Shown: positions 1 through 8,071 of the stretch, piece after piece | How the letters are laid out: every line of letters starts with the position of its first letter | Numbering within the stretch: the stretch's first letter is position 1 | The notes under the pieces: model-generated | Database searches by the model: none | The model's input: the letters and a program-made list of their open reading frames with translations, nothing else | Told to the model about the DNA's origin: nothing | Source of the DNA: an uncultured Burkholderiales bacterium | GTDB taxonomy: Bacteria; Pseudomonadota; Gammaproteobacteria; Burkholderiales; Burkholderiaceae_C | NCBI GenBank assembly: GCA_903838355.1 | Contig: CAILYC010000063.1 | Span: forward strand, 1 to 64,000 | DNA length: 64,000 bases | Direction: 5' to 3' | Program-made: the position numbers and the translations under genes

Positions 1-107
1 GACAATTGAGATTGGACAATTGAGAAAATCCAATAGCTTGTGCAAATACTCAAGCACCAAGACCTTGTCCTCAACAGGAACAACCCATACCACACCGGAA
101 CACCACC

Positions 108-545
108 ATGCTCTCAAGATTATTGGGTAAAAAGGGTCTCTAAGTCTGTGAAATTTGCTTGGGCACCATGACTTCTGGAGCCCAAGGTTTTTGGGTCGTC
201 ATGGGAGGCGGGGGTCAAGACGAGGTGATCCGCTTGGTCAGGGCAGCATTTGATCAAGACGTCAATTTCATTGACACGGCCAACGTCTACTCTTTGGGAA
301 AATCGCAAGAATTGCTGGGTACGGCCATCAAAAAGCTGGGACAGCCTCGAGATGATTGGATCATTGCCACCAAGTCAACCGGCAACATGGATGAAAACAC
401 CCCCAACGCCCGAGGTCAACCCAGACACCACACTTTCAATTGCTACCAGAGCGACTGGTTTAGCCAATCATGTGTTAGCGCCTCTAAGACTTGCCAGCAT
501 GCCATGAACCTCGGGTTTACCCCTCAGATCGATGCCTATAAATAG
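108..545 (+). pseudogene. Aldo/keto reductase, N-terminal remnant with nonsense codon
   Basis: Reading from ATG 108 gives a typical aldo/keto reductase start (LGKKGL, then stop TAA at 141-143, then VCEICLGTMTSG), followed by NFIDTANVYS and IIATKS, which carry the Asp, Tyr and Lys of the catalytic tetrad. The stop replaces the residue that in relatives is Gln or Lys before the Val-Ser/Cys pair. After about 410 the reading frame no longer resembles the family and it closes at 545, so the C-terminal two thirds of the barrel, with the catalytic His and the NADP site, are missing. The Tas-like gene at 20957 is an intact relative for comparison. The first 107 bases contain a short direct repeat (ACAATTGAG at 2 and 16) and nothing I can name. 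Confidence 0.75.
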
Positions 546-606
546 GCACTGGCAAACTAAAATGAGTCAAAGATAGATTTTGATTTTCACTAAATGGGGA
601 AGCTTC

Positions 607-1389
607 ATGCGTTGGATTCGGTATACCTTTGACCAAAAAACCCACTACGGACTTCTAGACGGAGAGCAAATTCAGCAAGTCGAGGGCAACCCCTTTGATG
701 TTTATGAGAAGACTGACATTTTTCGGTCTTTCAAAGAGGTCAAGCTTGAGATCCCTGTTGTGCCCCGCACCTTTTACTGCGCTGGGCTCAATTACTCCGA
801 GCACGTGATTGAGTCGGCCAAAAAGCAAGGCATCGATCCGGTCTTGCCCACCAAGGCCGACATTGGCTACCGAGCCAACAACGCCTTGATCGCCCACCTT
901 GAACATGTGGTGATCCCCAAAGACGCGACAGAAAAGATTCACTACGAAGGCGAACTCGTGGTCGTGATTGGCAAAAAAGCCAAGCACTTGACGCTCGACA
1001 ATGCCCTCTCCTGCGTCCTGGGCTACACCATTGGCAACGATGTGAGTGAGCGCAATTGGCAGCGCAGCGACAGAACCTTTTGGAGAAGCAAGAACACCGA
1101 CACCTTCAAACCGATGGGTCCTTGGATCGACACCAACTTCACGCCCAACCAAGCCACCACCACCGTCAAGGTCAATGGTGTCGCCTCAACGGTTTACAAA
1201 ACCAACTCCATGATTTTTGATGTGCCCACCTTTTTGGTCGAAATCACCAAATACCTCACCTTATGGCCTGGGGACGTGATGTGGATGGGCACCGACGGGT
1301 CATCTCCGAATTTGGTCTCGGGCGATGTGGTGGACATTGAAATCAGTGGTCTCGGGCATTTGACCAACACCTTCGTGAAAGAAACTTGA
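607..1389 (+). CDS. Fumarylacetoacetate hydrolase family protein
   Basis: The 260-residue product has the FAH/HpcE fold signatures: FYCAGLNYSEH early, HYEGELVVVIG with the Glu pair that binds the divalent metal, GYTIGNDVSERNWQ with the metal-binding Asp, and a final GDVVDIEISGLG strand. The family cleaves or decarboxylates acylpyruvate-like ring-fission products in the cytosol. The ATG at 607 was chosen over an in-frame TTG at 580 because GGGGA at 596-600 is well placed. An NTF2-like gene follows 5 bases downstream, suggesting co-translation. The exact substrate cannot be read from sequence; degradation of aromatic or branched acids fits the neighbourhood. Confidence 0.88.
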   Translation: MRWIRYTFDQKTHYGLLDGEQIQQVEGNPFDVYEKTDIFRSFKEVKLEIPVVPRTFYCAGLNYSEHVIESAKKQGIDPVLPTKADIGYRANNALIAHLEHVVIPKDATEKIHYEGELVVVIGKKAKHLTLDNALSCVLGYTIGNDVSERNWQRSDRTFWRSKNTDTFKPMGPWIDTNFTPNQATTTVKVNGVASTVYKTNSMIFDVPTFLVEITKYLTLWPGDVMWMGTDGSSPNLVSGDVVDIEISGLGHLTNTFVKET

Positions 1390-1394
1390 ACACC

Positions 1395-1820
1395 ATGAAC
1401 TACCAGCAAAAAACCATGTCCATCGTTGACTGCCAACAAGCGGTCTATACTTTTTATCTGTCCCTTGATGCCGGTGAAATACAAACGGTGGCAAGCCTCG
1501 TGGCAAGCGAGGGTGTGTGGCAGCGTCAAGGCAAAGCGCTCAAAGGTCCTGATGAGGTGTTAAACGCCTTAAAGGAAAGGCCCCATGGCCGAGTGACCGC
1601 ACACATGGTGCAAAACTTGGTCGTGAACATCCACAACGAATCCGAGGCCAGTGCCAGCTACTTGTGCTTGGTCTACCGTTGTGATATGAAGGATCCCCAT
1701 ACCTTACCCGCGCCCATGCAACCCCTGTCGATTTTGCGCTATGAGGACACCTTTGTCAGCAACTCATCGGGTCAATGGTTACTCAGGTCCAAAGAGTCTA
1801 AGCGCATCTTTGAGGCTTGA
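1395..1820 (+). CDS. NTF2-like (SnoaL-type) protein
   Basis: This 141-residue protein looks like a single cone-shaped NTF2/SnoaL domain: an N-terminal helix (QQAVYTFYLSLDAGEIQTVASLVASEGVWQ split over residues 14-44), then alternating strands ending in LLRSKESKRIFEA. Such domains act as isomerases, dehydratases or small-ligand binders. It starts 5 bases after the FAH-family stop, so the two genes are probably one operon; an in-frame TTG at 1386 overlaps that stop but ATG 1395 is preferred. No catalytic residues can be assigned with certainty. After its stop there are about 75 bases before the convergent GNAT gene. Confidence 0.65.
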   Translation: MNYQQKTMSIVDCQQAVYTFYLSLDAGEIQTVASLVASEGVWQRQGKALKGPDEVLNALKERPHGRVTAHMVQNLVVNIHNESEASASYLCLVYRCDMKDPHTLPAPMQPLSILRYEDTFVSNSSGQWLLRSKESKRIFEA

Positions 1821-1895
1821 TAGCTTGATCTGACCCTGACGCCAGTAGGCCTTTGAAAAACGGTCCACATCAAGCCCAGGGTGCAGTCGGGAGAC

Positions 1896-2624
1896 TTATT
1901 TCAGCAACCGTTCCATGAGTCGATGGTTTGCCTTTGAATCAACCTCCGAGGCCAGCAAGCCCGTTTGGATCAGATTGACATAACGACCTGTGGCCGGGTC
2001 CATGATGTGCTCTCTTAGAACCCCCTCTTGCTGGAAGCCCAGGTGCAAAGTTCCTTTCAGCGAGTGGGGATTGTCTTCATAGACAAAAGAATAGAGTTTG
2101 TGAAAGCCCATGGCTTTGAAGAAAAACTGAAAACAAATGAGCATTGCCGCCGTGGCCAAGCCCATGGGCGCTAGGGGCAACACACCGAGCAAGACCTCTG
2201 CACTTTTGTTTTGTGTGGAAATGTTGGTGAGACTCAAAAGCCCAAAGGCTTGCCCCCTGCGGTCTCGCACAATCCAATGCAATTGATTGATTTCGGTGAG
2301 AATGGAGATGTACTCTTGATTCAAGGTCATGGCCAGGAGCACAGGATCCGCAGTCAAATCCTTGGCGTGGCGATGAAAATCGTAAACAAAGTCTTTGTTT
2401 TTCCAAATTTCAACCATGAAGTTGGTGTCTTCTTTTTTGCGCCGTGTCAACTGACAAACACCGGCACGGATATCTGACCACAAGATGGGTTGATGCGCCC
2501 AAACATAATCATGGGGCAAAGCTTGGGTGCGAGCGGCCTCTTGCACGCGCTCGTGCGCCGTTTGAAATTGATAGCCCGCGCGAAGTTGCTGAGAGACCTG
2601 AAAGAGGTTTTGAGCGCCGCTCAT
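1896..2624 (-). CDS. GNAT family N-acetyltransferase (RimJ/RimL-like)
   Basis: The C-terminal two thirds of this 242-residue protein match the GNAT fold: HWIVRDRRGQAFGLLSLTNIS, a hydrophobic strand, a helix (MGLATAAMLICFQFFF), then GFHKLYSFVYEDNPHSLKGTLHLGFQQEGVLREHI, the arrangement seen in RimJ/RimL-type enzymes that move an acetyl group from acetyl-CoA to an amine. The first 70 residues are extra and may be a partner-binding region. The gene starts 6 bases after the stop of the large RTX-like gene, so both are one transcript; glycan or nucleotide-sugar linked GNATs are often placed beside surface protein genes, but the substrate here is unknown. Confidence 0.75.
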   Translation of the reverse strand: MSGAQNLFQVSQQLRAGYQFQTAHERVQEAARTQALPHDYVWAHQPILWSDIRAGVCQLTRRKKEDTNFMVEIWKNKDFVYDFHRHAKDLTADPVLLAMTLNQEYISILTEINQLHWIVRDRRGQAFGLLSLTNISTQNKSAEVLLGVLPLAPMGLATAAMLICFQFFFKAMGFHKLYSFVYEDNPHSLKGTLHLGFQQEGVLREHIMDPATGRYVNLIQTGLLASEVDSKANHRLMERLLK

Positions 2625-2630
2625 GAAGGA

Positions 2631-5216
2631 TCAAAATGCGGTTTTAAAAAGCAAGCCATTGGCTTGAAGTCCGGTCAGATTGATTTGAGTGGACAAAGGA
2701 AATGCGCCCGAATCCGCCGCATTGATGGCCAAGGTGAGAACTTGATCTCGGCTATAGGTTCCATTGGCCAAACCGCTGACATAAATTGCTTCAGAGAGCG
2801 CATCAGGCAAAGCACCCACCACGTTTTTATAGACAAAGTCCACCCAGGCCTTGTTGCTGGCCGGGGTGTTGGTGTTGGCAATGCCGAGTTGGCTCTCGAT
2901 CAAAGAATTTTGCTCGATCAACAAGGCCACTTTCGCGTTCGATTGGCCTTGATCGACCAAAGACACCGCTGCTGAGAAATACGTGGGCACCAAACTTGCC
3001 CCAAATGCGGCGCCCGCCAAAATGGCGGCTTTAAAGCTGTTTTGGCCGACTTGAAAGTCCAGCGCCAACACACTCCCATCGGAGAACTTGACGCGCTGTA
3101 TGCTGTTCAAAGTTTCATTGCCCAGAGTCCCCACCTTGTCTTTTAAGGTGACCGTGCTGCCCGAGACCGTCACCGTGAAATTTGCATAGGGCTCGATGAG
3201 GGTCACCGTGTTCAAGCCTGACACCCCATTGATAACCTGGTTGGCGAGTGCGCTATAGACCTGCCCCGGGGTGAGTGTGACCGTGGTCGGGGTGATGGTG
3301 TAGCCGCCTGAGATTTTCAAGAGCAAGGCGGCATCGGTCACTTGCTGTGCGGGCGTGATCGAGAGCACGCTGCTGTCGGTCAAGGTGATGGTGGAAATTT
3401 TATTGACACTTGCATTGAGCAGGGACAAATTGGCCACAAAATTGGCGTCGGTGTCTCGAATGGCCACCGAACTCACGTTGGGCAAGGCCAAGGTGGTGGC
3501 AAAAGACGAGACCGGCACAGACGAGACACTCAAAGCATAAGTTCCAGTGATCAAGGCAAGCGCTTTGGCATCATTGGTCAACTGTGTGGCGCTCACACTG
3601 ATGAGCGCTGGCGAATCCGATTGCGCAATGGCGCTGACTTTGCCCACTTGGGACTGAATGCTGTCGAGGTAGGTGGAAATGTTGGTTGAACTGTCCGTCA
3701 CGCTCAACGATGTGACCTTGGCGTTTTGTGCCAGTGTCGTGAGGCTCGAGAGCGGGACGGCAGACAAGGCGATGCTGTAGGTGTTGCCAATGAGGGCCAA
3801 GACGGCGGCATCGTTGGTGAACTGGGCGTTAGAGATGGATAAAGTCGATGACGCCGAAGTAAGATTGATGGTTTTGAGCTTGGAGATGTTTTGCTGCAAA
3901 CTGTCGATGCCAGACGCGACATTGGTATTGGTGTCGTTGATGGTAAAGGACGAAGCTGCAATCGAGGCCAGGTTGGTGGTGAAAGTGAGCACTGCGCCTT
4001 GTGTGGTGGAGGACACCGCAGCAGAACCACCGACCGTGAAACTGCCATTCGAGCCCAAGGTGAGCAAGGTCGCCCCACTGCCCGCCCCCCCAAAACTCAA
4101 GTACTTGACCGCGGCGTCAATCTTGGTCACACCCAAACTGCCAGCATTGTCCGTCACCGCGAAACCAGAGAATGCGCCGTTTTTGCCCGCGTAAAGCGGG
4201 GTGATTTGAAAGTTGGTGTAAGGAGAGACGAAGGCAACGGTGGTCGTTCCTTTCCCTCCATAGATCGTGTCATTGGGGCCGCCAAACACCACATCGTTGC
4301 CACTGCCCCCGGTGATGGAGGCATTGGCGGTGGGGTCGATCGCCACAACATTGGCGTCACCCGACAAGGTGGTCGAGACCAAGGTCAGGTTTTGAACCGT
4401 GACCGAGGTCTGCCCAGCATTGAAGGTCAAAAACTGCACCGTTGATGCAACCGAGGATGTGCCCGTGCTACCGACATTGTCTTTGACATTAAGACCATTG
4501 TAGGTGTTGCTTGCACCCGTGTACAAAGGGGTAAGGAGGTAATTGCTGTACTGCCCGCCAAAAGTGGTGGTGCCAAAAGGTGCGGTTGCAGATGTGGGCG
4601 TAGGGGTTGGAGTTGGGGTGGGCGTTGCGCCGCTCACGGTGAAGGAGCCGGTGCCGCTCAAGGTGAGCAAAGTCGCACCATTGCCGACGCCACCAAAACT
4701 CAAAAACTTGACCGATGTATCGATGGCCGTGACACCCAGACCGCCCGTTTTGGTGCTGTCCGTGATGGAGTAGCCTGAAAACGCCCCATTTTTACCGTCA
4801 TACAAGGCCGTGACTATGAAGTTGCTGTAGGCTGCAGAAAAAGCAACCGTGGTGCTGCCTTTGCCCCCATAGATGGTGTCATTGGCGCCGCCAAAAATAA
4901 TATCGTTGCCGCCTCCCGCCGTAATGGCCGCATTGGCCAGGGGGTCGACCGCGATCACGTTGGAGTCGCCAGACAAGGTCACCGCAGTTGAGGTCAAATT
5001 CTGCAGCGTGTAAGTGCTGGTGCTGGATCCTGAACCAAAGCTCAGGTACTGAACACTCGAATTGATGGTCTGCGTGCCGGTGTTGCCCACATTGTCTTGA
5101 ATAGACAAGCCAGCAGGGGTGTTGCCGTTGACCACGGGGGTGATCAAATAGTTGGCGTATTGACCGCTCAACGCTGTGGTGTTGGACGCCGTGACAGAAA
5201 GTGATGTTGCGGTCAT
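2631..5216 (-). CDS. Large RTX-like secreted protein with DUF4214-type C-terminus
   Basis: The 861-residue product is rich in Ser, Thr, Ala, Gly and Val and has no Cys and no N-terminal signal peptide, as expected for type I secretion substrates. Residues 18-196 and 221-398 are two copies of one domain, each with RTX-like calcium turns (GGGNDIIFGG, GGSGNDVVFGG, NDTIYGGKG), joined by a PTPTPTPTPT linker. Residues about 410-640 hold four shorter repeats of the LTNDAKALALITG type. A strand-rich RVKFSDGSVLALD segment follows, then a DUF4214-like end (VDFVYKNVVGALPDALSEA). It may be an S-layer, adhesin or exopolymer-binding protein. No secretion ATPase or membrane fusion gene lies in the window. 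The GNAT gene follows in the same operon. Confidence 0.8.
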   Translation of the reverse strand: MTATSLSVTASNTTALSGQYANYLITPVVNGNTPAGLSIQDNVGNTGTQTINSSVQYLSFGSGSSTSTYTLQNLTSTAVTLSGDSNVIAVDPLANAAITAGGGNDIIFGGANDTIYGGKGSTTVAFSAAYSNFIVTALYDGKNGAFSGYSITDSTKTGGLGVTAIDTSVKFLSFGGVGNGATLLTLSGTGSFTVSGATPTPTPTPTPTSATAPFGTTTFGGQYSNYLLTPLYTGASNTYNGLNVKDNVGSTGTSSVASTVQFLTFNAGQTSVTVQNLTLVSTTLSGDANVVAIDPTANASITGGSGNDVVFGGPNDTIYGGKGTTTVAFVSPYTNFQITPLYAGKNGAFSGFAVTDNAGSLGVTKIDAAVKYLSFGGAGSGATLLTLGSNGSFTVGGSAAVSSTTQGAVLTFTTNLASIAASSFTINDTNTNVASGIDSLQQNISKLKTINLTSASSTLSISNAQFTNDAAVLALIGNTYSIALSAVPLSSLTTLAQNAKVTSLSVTDSSTNISTYLDSIQSQVGKVSAIAQSDSPALISVSATQLTNDAKALALITGTYALSVSSVPVSSFATTLALPNVSSVAIRDTDANFVANLSLLNASVNKISTITLTDSSVLSITPAQQVTDAALLLKISGGYTITPTTVTLTPGQVYSALANQVINGVSGLNTVTLIEPYANFTVTVSGSTVTLKDKVGTLGNETLNSIQRVKFSDGSVLALDFQVGQNSFKAAILAGAAFGASLVPTYFSAAVSLVDQGQSNAKVALLIEQNSLIESQLGIANTNTPASNKAWVDFVYKNVVGALPDALSEAIYVSGLANGTYSRDQVLTLAINAADSGAFPLSTQINLTGLQANGLLFKTAF
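4023..5165 (-). repeat. Two tandem RTX-containing domain repeats inside the secreted protein
   Basis: Residues 18-196 and 221-398 align along their whole length: GQY(A/S)NYL start, DNVG(N/S)TGT, LSGD(S/A)NV, the ND(I/V)(I/V)FGG calcium turn, YGGKG(S/T)TTVAF, GKNGAFSG and LSFGG.G.GATLLTL end. The linker between them (residues 198-208) is a Pro-Thr repeat coded by a 6-base tandem near 4590-4625. This is an internal duplication of about 180 codons. Confidence 0.8.
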
Positions 5217-5678
5217 AAAGTGAGGTGGTTGATGGGATAAATTTCACCAGGCGACAAACCCACTTTAGCAGACTTAGGCCTCCAGGCCCCATGTTACAAG
5301 GGGTGTCGTAGGGGTGATGGTAAGGGTGATGGTGGGGTAATAAAAGCGAATGAAGAGATCATTGATCGGCATCAAGCTGCAACCAAGAGCTTCACCGCAT
5401 GAGATCGCTGTCTTTGATCCAGATTTTTGCGTAAATCAGTAACAACTGGAAACAAGCGTAAAGTCGATTTAAAAAAGGTCTGCCGTTGTTTTTTGCCCTC
5501 ACTCAAAGCCTGGCAGGACAATCAAGACCGTGAACTGTGGGCAAGACTGTCCGTGGGCTAAACTTGGTCGCTCTTCGCAGTCGGGAAGAACCAAGGCGTA
5601 CCCATCATGGATAACCAGCGCTTGTAAACGACAATCGTTCTGATACAGTAAAACCTCTGCACGTGAGGGCACGTCGGA
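5217..5678. other. Long intergenic region between divergent genes
   Basis: These 462 bases separate the RTX-like gene (leftward) from the cNMP-binding gene (rightward). They hold imperfect direct repeats of GGGTGATGGT near 5310-5340 and one perfect FNR/CRP-type palindrome at 5362-5375. I see no convincing reading frame and no structured RNA. Confidence 0.6.
5362..5375. promoter_or_regulatory. FNR/CRP-type palindrome TTGAT-CGGC-ATCAA
   Basis: The sequence is an exact match to the FNR/Anr half-site consensus TTGAT-N4-ATCAA. It lies about 150 bases upstream of the RTX-like start and about 305 bases upstream of the first cNMP-binding gene. Which direction it serves cannot be told; an oxygen-responsive regulator is the likeliest reader. 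Confidence 0.5.
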
Positions 5679-6188
5679 TTGATTGACAAACCGCCAGCTA
5701 GTTACTTATTGGATAGATTCCTTTTGGCCCAAATCAACGCCTCATTTCAAATTGAAATCGATCACCTGCACAAGCTGGGTGTCTTGGACGCGACCTCTTA
5801 TAAAAGCATGGAGATATACGAGTCCGGCAAATTGAGCAGCAACGAGCGCCTTTATTTCAGCCTATGGGCCTGCCAGGATTTGAATTCTGTGGCGTTTGAG
5901 GCCAAGAAAAAGATTTTACAAAAGGGTGACCCCATCACCTCTGCTTATTTCATTGTCTCGGGCACCTTGATCACGGTGGATGGCGACCACATCGAACACT
6001 TGGGGCCAGGCGCCGTCATCGGGTTGGCCGAAGGCATCAAGGGCTTGCCCTACCCCAAAACCTTGATCAGTGCCTGCGCAGTTCAAGCCCGGGTTTTGCC
6101 GCTGAGCAAAATTGTGCACCTCAAGTCCAAGCTCCCCACCGTGATGCAAAAAATTCTGAACAACATGGTGGAGAGATCCCTCACATGA
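5679..6188 (+). CDS. Cyclic nucleotide-binding domain protein, degenerate cassette
   Basis: The 169-residue product has an N-terminal helical part of about 65 residues and one CNB beta-barrel (KKILQKGDPITSAYFIVSGTLI, then HLGPGAVIGLAEGI). The phosphate-binding cassette keeps the Glu of FGE (GLAEGI) but the Arg that grips the cyclic phosphate is replaced by the segment LPYPKTL, so ligand binding may be weak or lost. There is no helix-turn-helix, so it is not a CRP-type regulator. The only start available near the domain is TTG 5679; an upstream GTG at 5663 is out of frame. It overlaps the next CNB gene by ATGA, implying coupled translation and probably a two-protein complex. Confidence 0.78.
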   Translation: MIDKPPASYLLDRFLLAQINASFQIEIDHLHKLGVLDATSYKSMEIYESGKLSSNERLYFSLWACQDLNSVAFEAKKKILQKGDPITSAYFIVSGTLITVDGDHIEHLGPGAVIGLAEGIKGLPYPKTLISACAVQARVLPLSKIVHLKSKLPTVMQKILNNMVERSLT

Positions 6189-6553
6189 GTCAATTCAGAG
6201 ACATCAGCTTCAAACCGGGTGAGCTTATTTTTACGTCGGGCGACTTGGCCGACAAGGTTTACTTCATCAAAAGTGGCACTGTCGAAGTGCTCACAGATTT
6301 AGGAGTCCCAATTGCGAAAGTCAGCACCGGCCAGTCCTTTGGGGAACAAGCTTTTTTAAAGGGCGGCGTTCGCGGCGCCACCGTCAAAGCTTTGGATGGT
6401 GTGGACTGCGTGGTGATCACCACCGAAGAAGCCAACGCCTTGCTCTACGGCGCCTCCCCGCTCTTGGTCCCGGTGTTTGAAGCCTTGCTGCTGCAGCAAA
6501 ACATGAGCAATGAGCTTAAAAAAAGCCGCGCCGCTGGCCCCGAGGCCCAGTGA
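6185..6553 (+). CDS. Stand-alone cyclic nucleotide-binding domain protein
   Basis: The 122 residues are almost entirely one CNB domain: FKPGELIFTSGDLADKVYFIKSGTVEV, then a canonical phosphate-binding cassette with F52-G53-E54 and R63 followed by GATV. These are the residues that hold the ribose and cyclic phosphate in CRP and PKA regulatory subunits, so cAMP or cGMP binding is expected. It ends in a short C-helix without a DNA-binding or enzymatic domain. It starts inside the stop codon of the preceding CNB gene, and the phosphodiesterase gene starts 8 bases after its stop. Together the two CNB proteins could act like the tandem CNB pair of a PKA regulatory chain. Confidence 0.88.
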   Translation: MSQFRDISFKPGELIFTSGDLADKVYFIKSGTVEVLTDLGVPIAKVSTGQSFGEQAFLKGGVRGATVKALDGVDCVVITTEEANALLYGASPLLVPVFEALLLQQNMSNELKKSRAAGPEAQ

Positions 6554-6561
6554 GGACCCCC

Positions 6562-7425
6562 ATGAACAACGGGCTTGATCGCGCCCAATACTTGAATTTA
6601 TCGGGCATCCAAGACTGGCAGACCTTGCTCGACTCTTCCCTGACTTTTTTGCGAAAGTCTTGGCAACATCATTGGCTTGGACTGCCCGCGTTGCTGGACG
6701 TTTGCATCGAGACTCTCATCCCTTTGGAGTGGCGTTATGAGCCTCGGATCGCAGCTCACCTCCACTGCGCTCGGCTCGTCGCACAGGAAACAGAAAGGCT
6801 CGCACCACTGTCCTGGGAGCCCAACTACCACAACAGACTGCACTTTGCCGACGCACTGACCTCCATGACCATCTTGTTGGCCATGGAGCGTGAACGCAGC
6901 GGTCACCTGGATGCTTACTGGGCGAGCTTGCTGCTATTGACGGTGACGGCGCACGACTACCTGCACCCTGGAGGGAACAATCAAAATAAATTCGAAATTG
7001 AAAACAAAACGATAGAAGCCCTGCGAGAGGTCTGGCGTACCGAGGCGATTGACACTGAGAGTCAAAGCCGGGTTGAATACATGATTCAGCACACCGACCC
7101 CCAAACGATCGCCCACAACCACGTGTTGGCAAGCCAACACCCCTTCGAATTGAATTTGCACTGGTCGACCGTTTTGATGAACGAGGCCGACATTTTGGCC
7201 AGTTGCACACAACACCACGGCTCGCAACTGGGCTTTCAATTGGCCCAGGAGTGGCGGGCAAAAGACGTTGACTTGCACGACTTCATTGCAACTCCCCAGG
7301 GACGGATCAACTTCCTGCGCTCAGCCCTGTTCACTTCTGCGCCCAGCAAGATTTTAAAAATCAACCTGGCCATTGAGGCAGAAATCACAGGCCTGCAATG
7401 CCAAGATCCAAGCCTGAGTTCTTGA
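6562..7425 (+). CDS. Class I-type 3',5'-cyclic nucleotide phosphodiesterase
   Basis: The 287-residue protein carries the class I PDE catalytic set: YHNRLHFAD at residues 89-97 (general-acid His and first metal His), HDYLHPGGNN at 131-140 (HD pair plus His), NEADIL with a third metal Asp near 210, and PQGRINFL with a purine-clamp-like Gln near 246. It is close to the PROSITE class I signature, missing only its last hydrophobic position. It should hydrolyse cAMP or cGMP to the 5'-nucleotide in the cytosol. ATG 6562 is preferred (GAGGA at 6552-6556); a GTG at 6550 overlapping the upstream stop is an alternative. The two CNB genes upstream and the cyclase across the IS relic make a signalling role very likely. 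Bacterial PDEs are more often class II or III. Confidence 0.82.
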   Translation: MNNGLDRAQYLNLSGIQDWQTLLDSSLTFLRKSWQHHWLGLPALLDVCIETLIPLEWRYEPRIAAHLHCARLVAQETERLAPLSWEPNYHNRLHFADALTSMTILLAMERERSGHLDAYWASLLLLTVTAHDYLHPGGNNQNKFEIENKTIEALREVWRTEAIDTESQSRVEYMIQHTDPQTIAHNHVLASQHPFELNLHWSTVLMNEADILASCTQHHGSQLGFQLAQEWRAKDVDLHDFIATPQGRINFLRSALFTSAPSKILKINLAIEAEITGLQCQDPSLSS

Positions 7426-7440
7426 ACTGCCTGAATTTAA

Positions 7441-7678
7441 GAGGGTGCGCGGAAATCATCTCCGTTAAGGGGGAGGATGAAGAGCGCGGACACCGAAGGT
7501 GTTTCGGGTTGTCGGCTGTTTGGGTGTTTGCTGTTGTTCGATGTTGTTCGATGTCTTGGCGAATGATCGCTACCTGAGCGCCACCACACGAGGCTGCAAA
7601 ATAAGATGGCGACCCTAGCGCGTTGCCCCACAGCTTTTTAGCAACGCTTGGATATTGCTTTTGGCGAATCATCAACAC
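7441..7678 (-). pseudogene. tnpA (Y1 transposase) C-terminal remnant
   Basis: The leftward frame reads RQKQYPSVAKKLWG, then SPSYFAASCGGA and IIRQDIEQH, the C-terminal part of the REP/IS200 Y1 transposase. In active enzymes the residue in IIRQ-Y-IEQ is the catalytic tyrosine; here it is Asp (codon complement at 7553-7555). The N-terminal two thirds, with the HUH metal-binding motif, are gone. A small indel in an ATCGAACAAC repeat shifts the frame before the end, so the last residues differ from relic C. Confidence 0.8.
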
Positions 7679-7736
7679 AGTGTCCTCCTTGGCGAATCTC
7701 GTTGTTATTTCTCATAGACCACAGCACAACTGAGGC

Positions 7737-7988
7737 ATGAAACGCTTACAAGCCTACCAATTTCTGATGGAGCCCAATGGAGAACAGCAGCGTGCAATGC
7801 GTCGTATCGCTGGTTCTTGCGGGTACGTCTGGAACAAAGCGCTGGCACTGCAGATTGAAAATCACAAAGCCGGTGAGAAATTCATTCACCATTTTGCAAT
7901 GTGCAAATGGCTTCCTGTTTGGAAAAAAGAGCCTGATACTTGGTGGCTCAAGGACACCCCTTCACAGCTATTTCAGGGGGTGCTTTAA
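7737..7988 (+). pseudogene. tnpB N-terminal remnant
   Basis: The frame starts MKRLQAYQFLMEPNGEQQ and continues through CGYVWNKAL, which is the helix-turn-helix start of IS605 OrfB/TnpB. It stops at TAA 7986-7988; the expected continuation ELVRAYKKFFDA is still visible just after the stop, then the sequence jumps to the right-end hairpin. The RuvC nuclease domain and zinc finger are deleted, so there is no active RNA-guided nuclease here. Confidence 0.85.
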
Positions 7989-8071
7989 GAGCTGGTACGC
8001 GCATACAAAAAATTCTTTGATGCGTAGCACCGTAGGAATCCCGGTCTCTTCAGGGCCGGGAGGATGTCAAA

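Larger units (their letters stand above)
7441..8070 (+). mobile_element. IS200/IS605-type element relic A
   Basis: This 630-base relic keeps both ends of an IS605-like element with divergent tnpA (leftward) and tnpB (rightward), each cut by internal deletion. The left end follows the flank TTTAA (7436-7440), as relic C does, and the right end AGGATGTCAA (8061-8070) with its CCGGTCTCTTCAGGGCCGG hairpin is shared with relics B and C. It sits 16 bases after the PDE stop and 1 base before the cyclase stop, so it separates the two arms of the cyclic-nucleotide cassette. It cannot move by itself. Confidence 0.85.

Noticed and set aside
1-107. Possible transposase tail before the reductase remnant
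   Set aside because: One frame is open to position 129 but shows no motif; too short to call.
5300-5340. GGGTGATGGT repeats as a regulatory array
   Set aside because: The copies are few, imperfect and lie in a low-complexity stretch; no spacing pattern supports a binding array.
8041-8070. Right-end hairpin as a CRISPR repeat or riboswitch
   Set aside because: It appears three times but always as the terminus of the IS605-type relics, next to tnpB codons; there is no array.
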